This document shows positions 63,037-64,000 of a stretch of 64,000 bases of DNA, piece by piece. Location: contig CM039502.1 in assembly GCA_022432975.1 (NCBI GenBank), forward strand, positions 77,891,181 to 77,955,180. The letters run 5' to 3'. Under the pieces are notes generated by a model, which was not told the origin of the DNA, did not search any database, and was given only the letters and a program-made list of their open reading frames with translations. The translations under genes and the position numbers were made by a program. The first letter of the stretch is position 1; each line of letters opens with the position of its first letter. The stretch is from Begonia masoniana (Eukaryota; Streptophyta; Magnoliopsida; Cucurbitales; Begoniaceae).

Positions 63037-63690
63037 TTACAACTTTTCGTCTTCTGAATCGGGTACGACAATGGAATCAAGGGCGGTGTTGAGAGTAGGT
63101 CTTTGTCTCAGCCTATTCTTTGCTACCAAGTTTCTACTTTCTCGGACAGGATATCTACTATTTTGATTCCGGAGATCCAAATCATCAAAAATAGAGTTCT
63201 TAGAATGAAGAGTTGAATTTTCATTTTCTGTTGAATTGGCTGAGTCACTACCATGACTGTTTTCATCATCCTCTTCATCACCATAGTTATCATCCTCGGT
63301 GTCGTAATCCTCACAGCCATCTTCTTTAAGCATGTTACTCTCAGGTTCAGATTCTCCTTTGAGAGAATCGTGTTCTGATTCTGTGGCTGTGTCAGGTTCT
63401 GCACTTGAATCAACGCCTTTGTCTTCTTTCCCTTGTTCCTCTGTTTTCCTTTTTCTGAACCACAATTCAAAGTTATGATCAACAAACTATACTCTTTCCT
63501 ATAATAGATAATTTTAAGAAACATGTTTCCTTCAAATCTTCTGTCCACTACTATGTTTATAAACAAAAATAACCAGAGACAACATAGAAATAAGCAAGCA
63601 TCTTGAAATGGGATAATACTTACTTGGATATCTGTATTGCTTCATTAATGGCCCGGTCATAATCCTCTGCCCAGCATTTCCCAAATGATG
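63037..63690 (-). CDS. Unidentified acidic protein, C-terminal exons (partial)
   Basis: The last exon runs 63454-63037 on the minus strand, entered after TGTGGTTCAG. An upstream exon ends at 63624 with donor GTAAGT; its start is uncertain (about 63680-63690). Joined, they read WAEDYDRAINEAIQISK then KRKTEEQGKEDKG. The first piece resembles a ubiquitin-interacting-motif helix. The rest is about 138 residues, Asp/Glu/Ser-rich (YDTEDDNYGDEEDDE), then a basic patch (NLVAKNRLRQR) and an acidic end VVPDSEDEKL. This composition suggests a nuclear, chromatin-related protein, but I do not recognise the family. The gene continues past the right edge. Confidence 0.6.
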
Positions 63691-64000
63691 AAACTATGTT
63701 AGAATGATTTTGCGTAGGAAAAAGAATAACATAAAAAAAAAATCTAGGGTTTGGAATTTACGTAGTTGGACGCATAAATAAGGTTCTTAATAAAAATAAA
63801 TTATATCAACGAATTTTTCGAACACAACCAGACACCAACTTATTATCATGGAAAAAATAGCAACGTTAAGACCTTTACCAAGGATATAGATTTATCTTTC
63901 TCAAAATAAACAAAGGAATTATTTTCACGATTTTGAACACCTACTGAGTTTTACATACACGCTGTTACAGAAATTGCAACAAAAAAAAAAAAAAGAACCA
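63691..64000 (-). other. Probable intron of the same gene
   Basis: AT-rich sequence with no open exon, ending in a poly-A run at 63981-63994. It fits a large intron of the minus-strand gene at 63037-63690, whose upstream exons are outside the window. Confidence 0.4.

Overview
This is nuclear DNA of a flowering plant, most likely a eudicot. The signs are intron-rich genes with GT..AG introns, plant-type products (a GPI-anchored GH17 glucanase, a plastid N-acetylglutamate kinase, DCAF1, a cytosolic AspRS), Ty1/copia and Ty3/gypsy elements, and MULE-type DNA transposons. No bacterial, organellar or viral genome features are visible.

The window splits into two halves. Positions 1 to about 35.3 kb are nested repeats. 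A decayed MULE has a 0.39-kb terminal repeat at 812 and a SWIM-type transposase relic at 1432-4539 that is split by a 1.25-kb insertion. A matching terminal repeat in inverted orientation lies at 34.5-35.3 kb, so much of the sequence between may be stacked inside one old MULE. Inside lie: (a) a 7.45-kb minisatellite of 24-bp and 36-bp units (4957-12410); (b) a rearranged tandem pair of Ty3/gypsy pieces (12.4-24.0 kb), whose LTRs carry the same minisatellite and, in one copy, a 1.25-kb pure TTA tract; (c) a Tnt1/Tork-like copia element (25292-33159) with matching LTRs, a TTAGT target duplication and a broken gag-pol; (d) nested in the copia leader, a 2,550-bp solo gypsy-type LTR with a TCTTC target duplication, carrying a tandem array of TGACGTCA motifs.

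From 35.3 kb on the DNA is genic. Four foldback elements of the MULE/MITE kind (35736-36257, 37207-38061, 41201-41702, 44231-44736), three of them with clear 9-bp target duplications, sit between genes. The genes are: a GH17 beta-1,3-glucanase with X8 domain (38729-40335, +); DCAF1, the CUL4-DDB1 substrate receptor (45094-54065, +, 14 exons modelled to 1,944 aa); intronless plastid N-acetylglutamate kinase (54253-55398, +), the arginine-pathway kinase; cytosolic aspartyl-tRNA synthetase (56387-60122, -, 10 exons, 549 aa); and the 3' end of an unidentified acidic protein gene (63037-63690, -). The order GH17, DCAF1, AspRS resembles Arabidopsis At4g31140, At4g31160, At4g31180 as I recall it. A 1.5-kb pure ATA tract (61321-62821) lies between the last two genes.

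The most striking feature is the minisatellite family. It appears in three states (short in an intact LTR, 24-mer-expanded, pentamer-expanded) and looks like a satellite being born from a retrotransposon LTR. Exon models were built by hand from splice signals, reading phase and family knowledge; no alignment was run.
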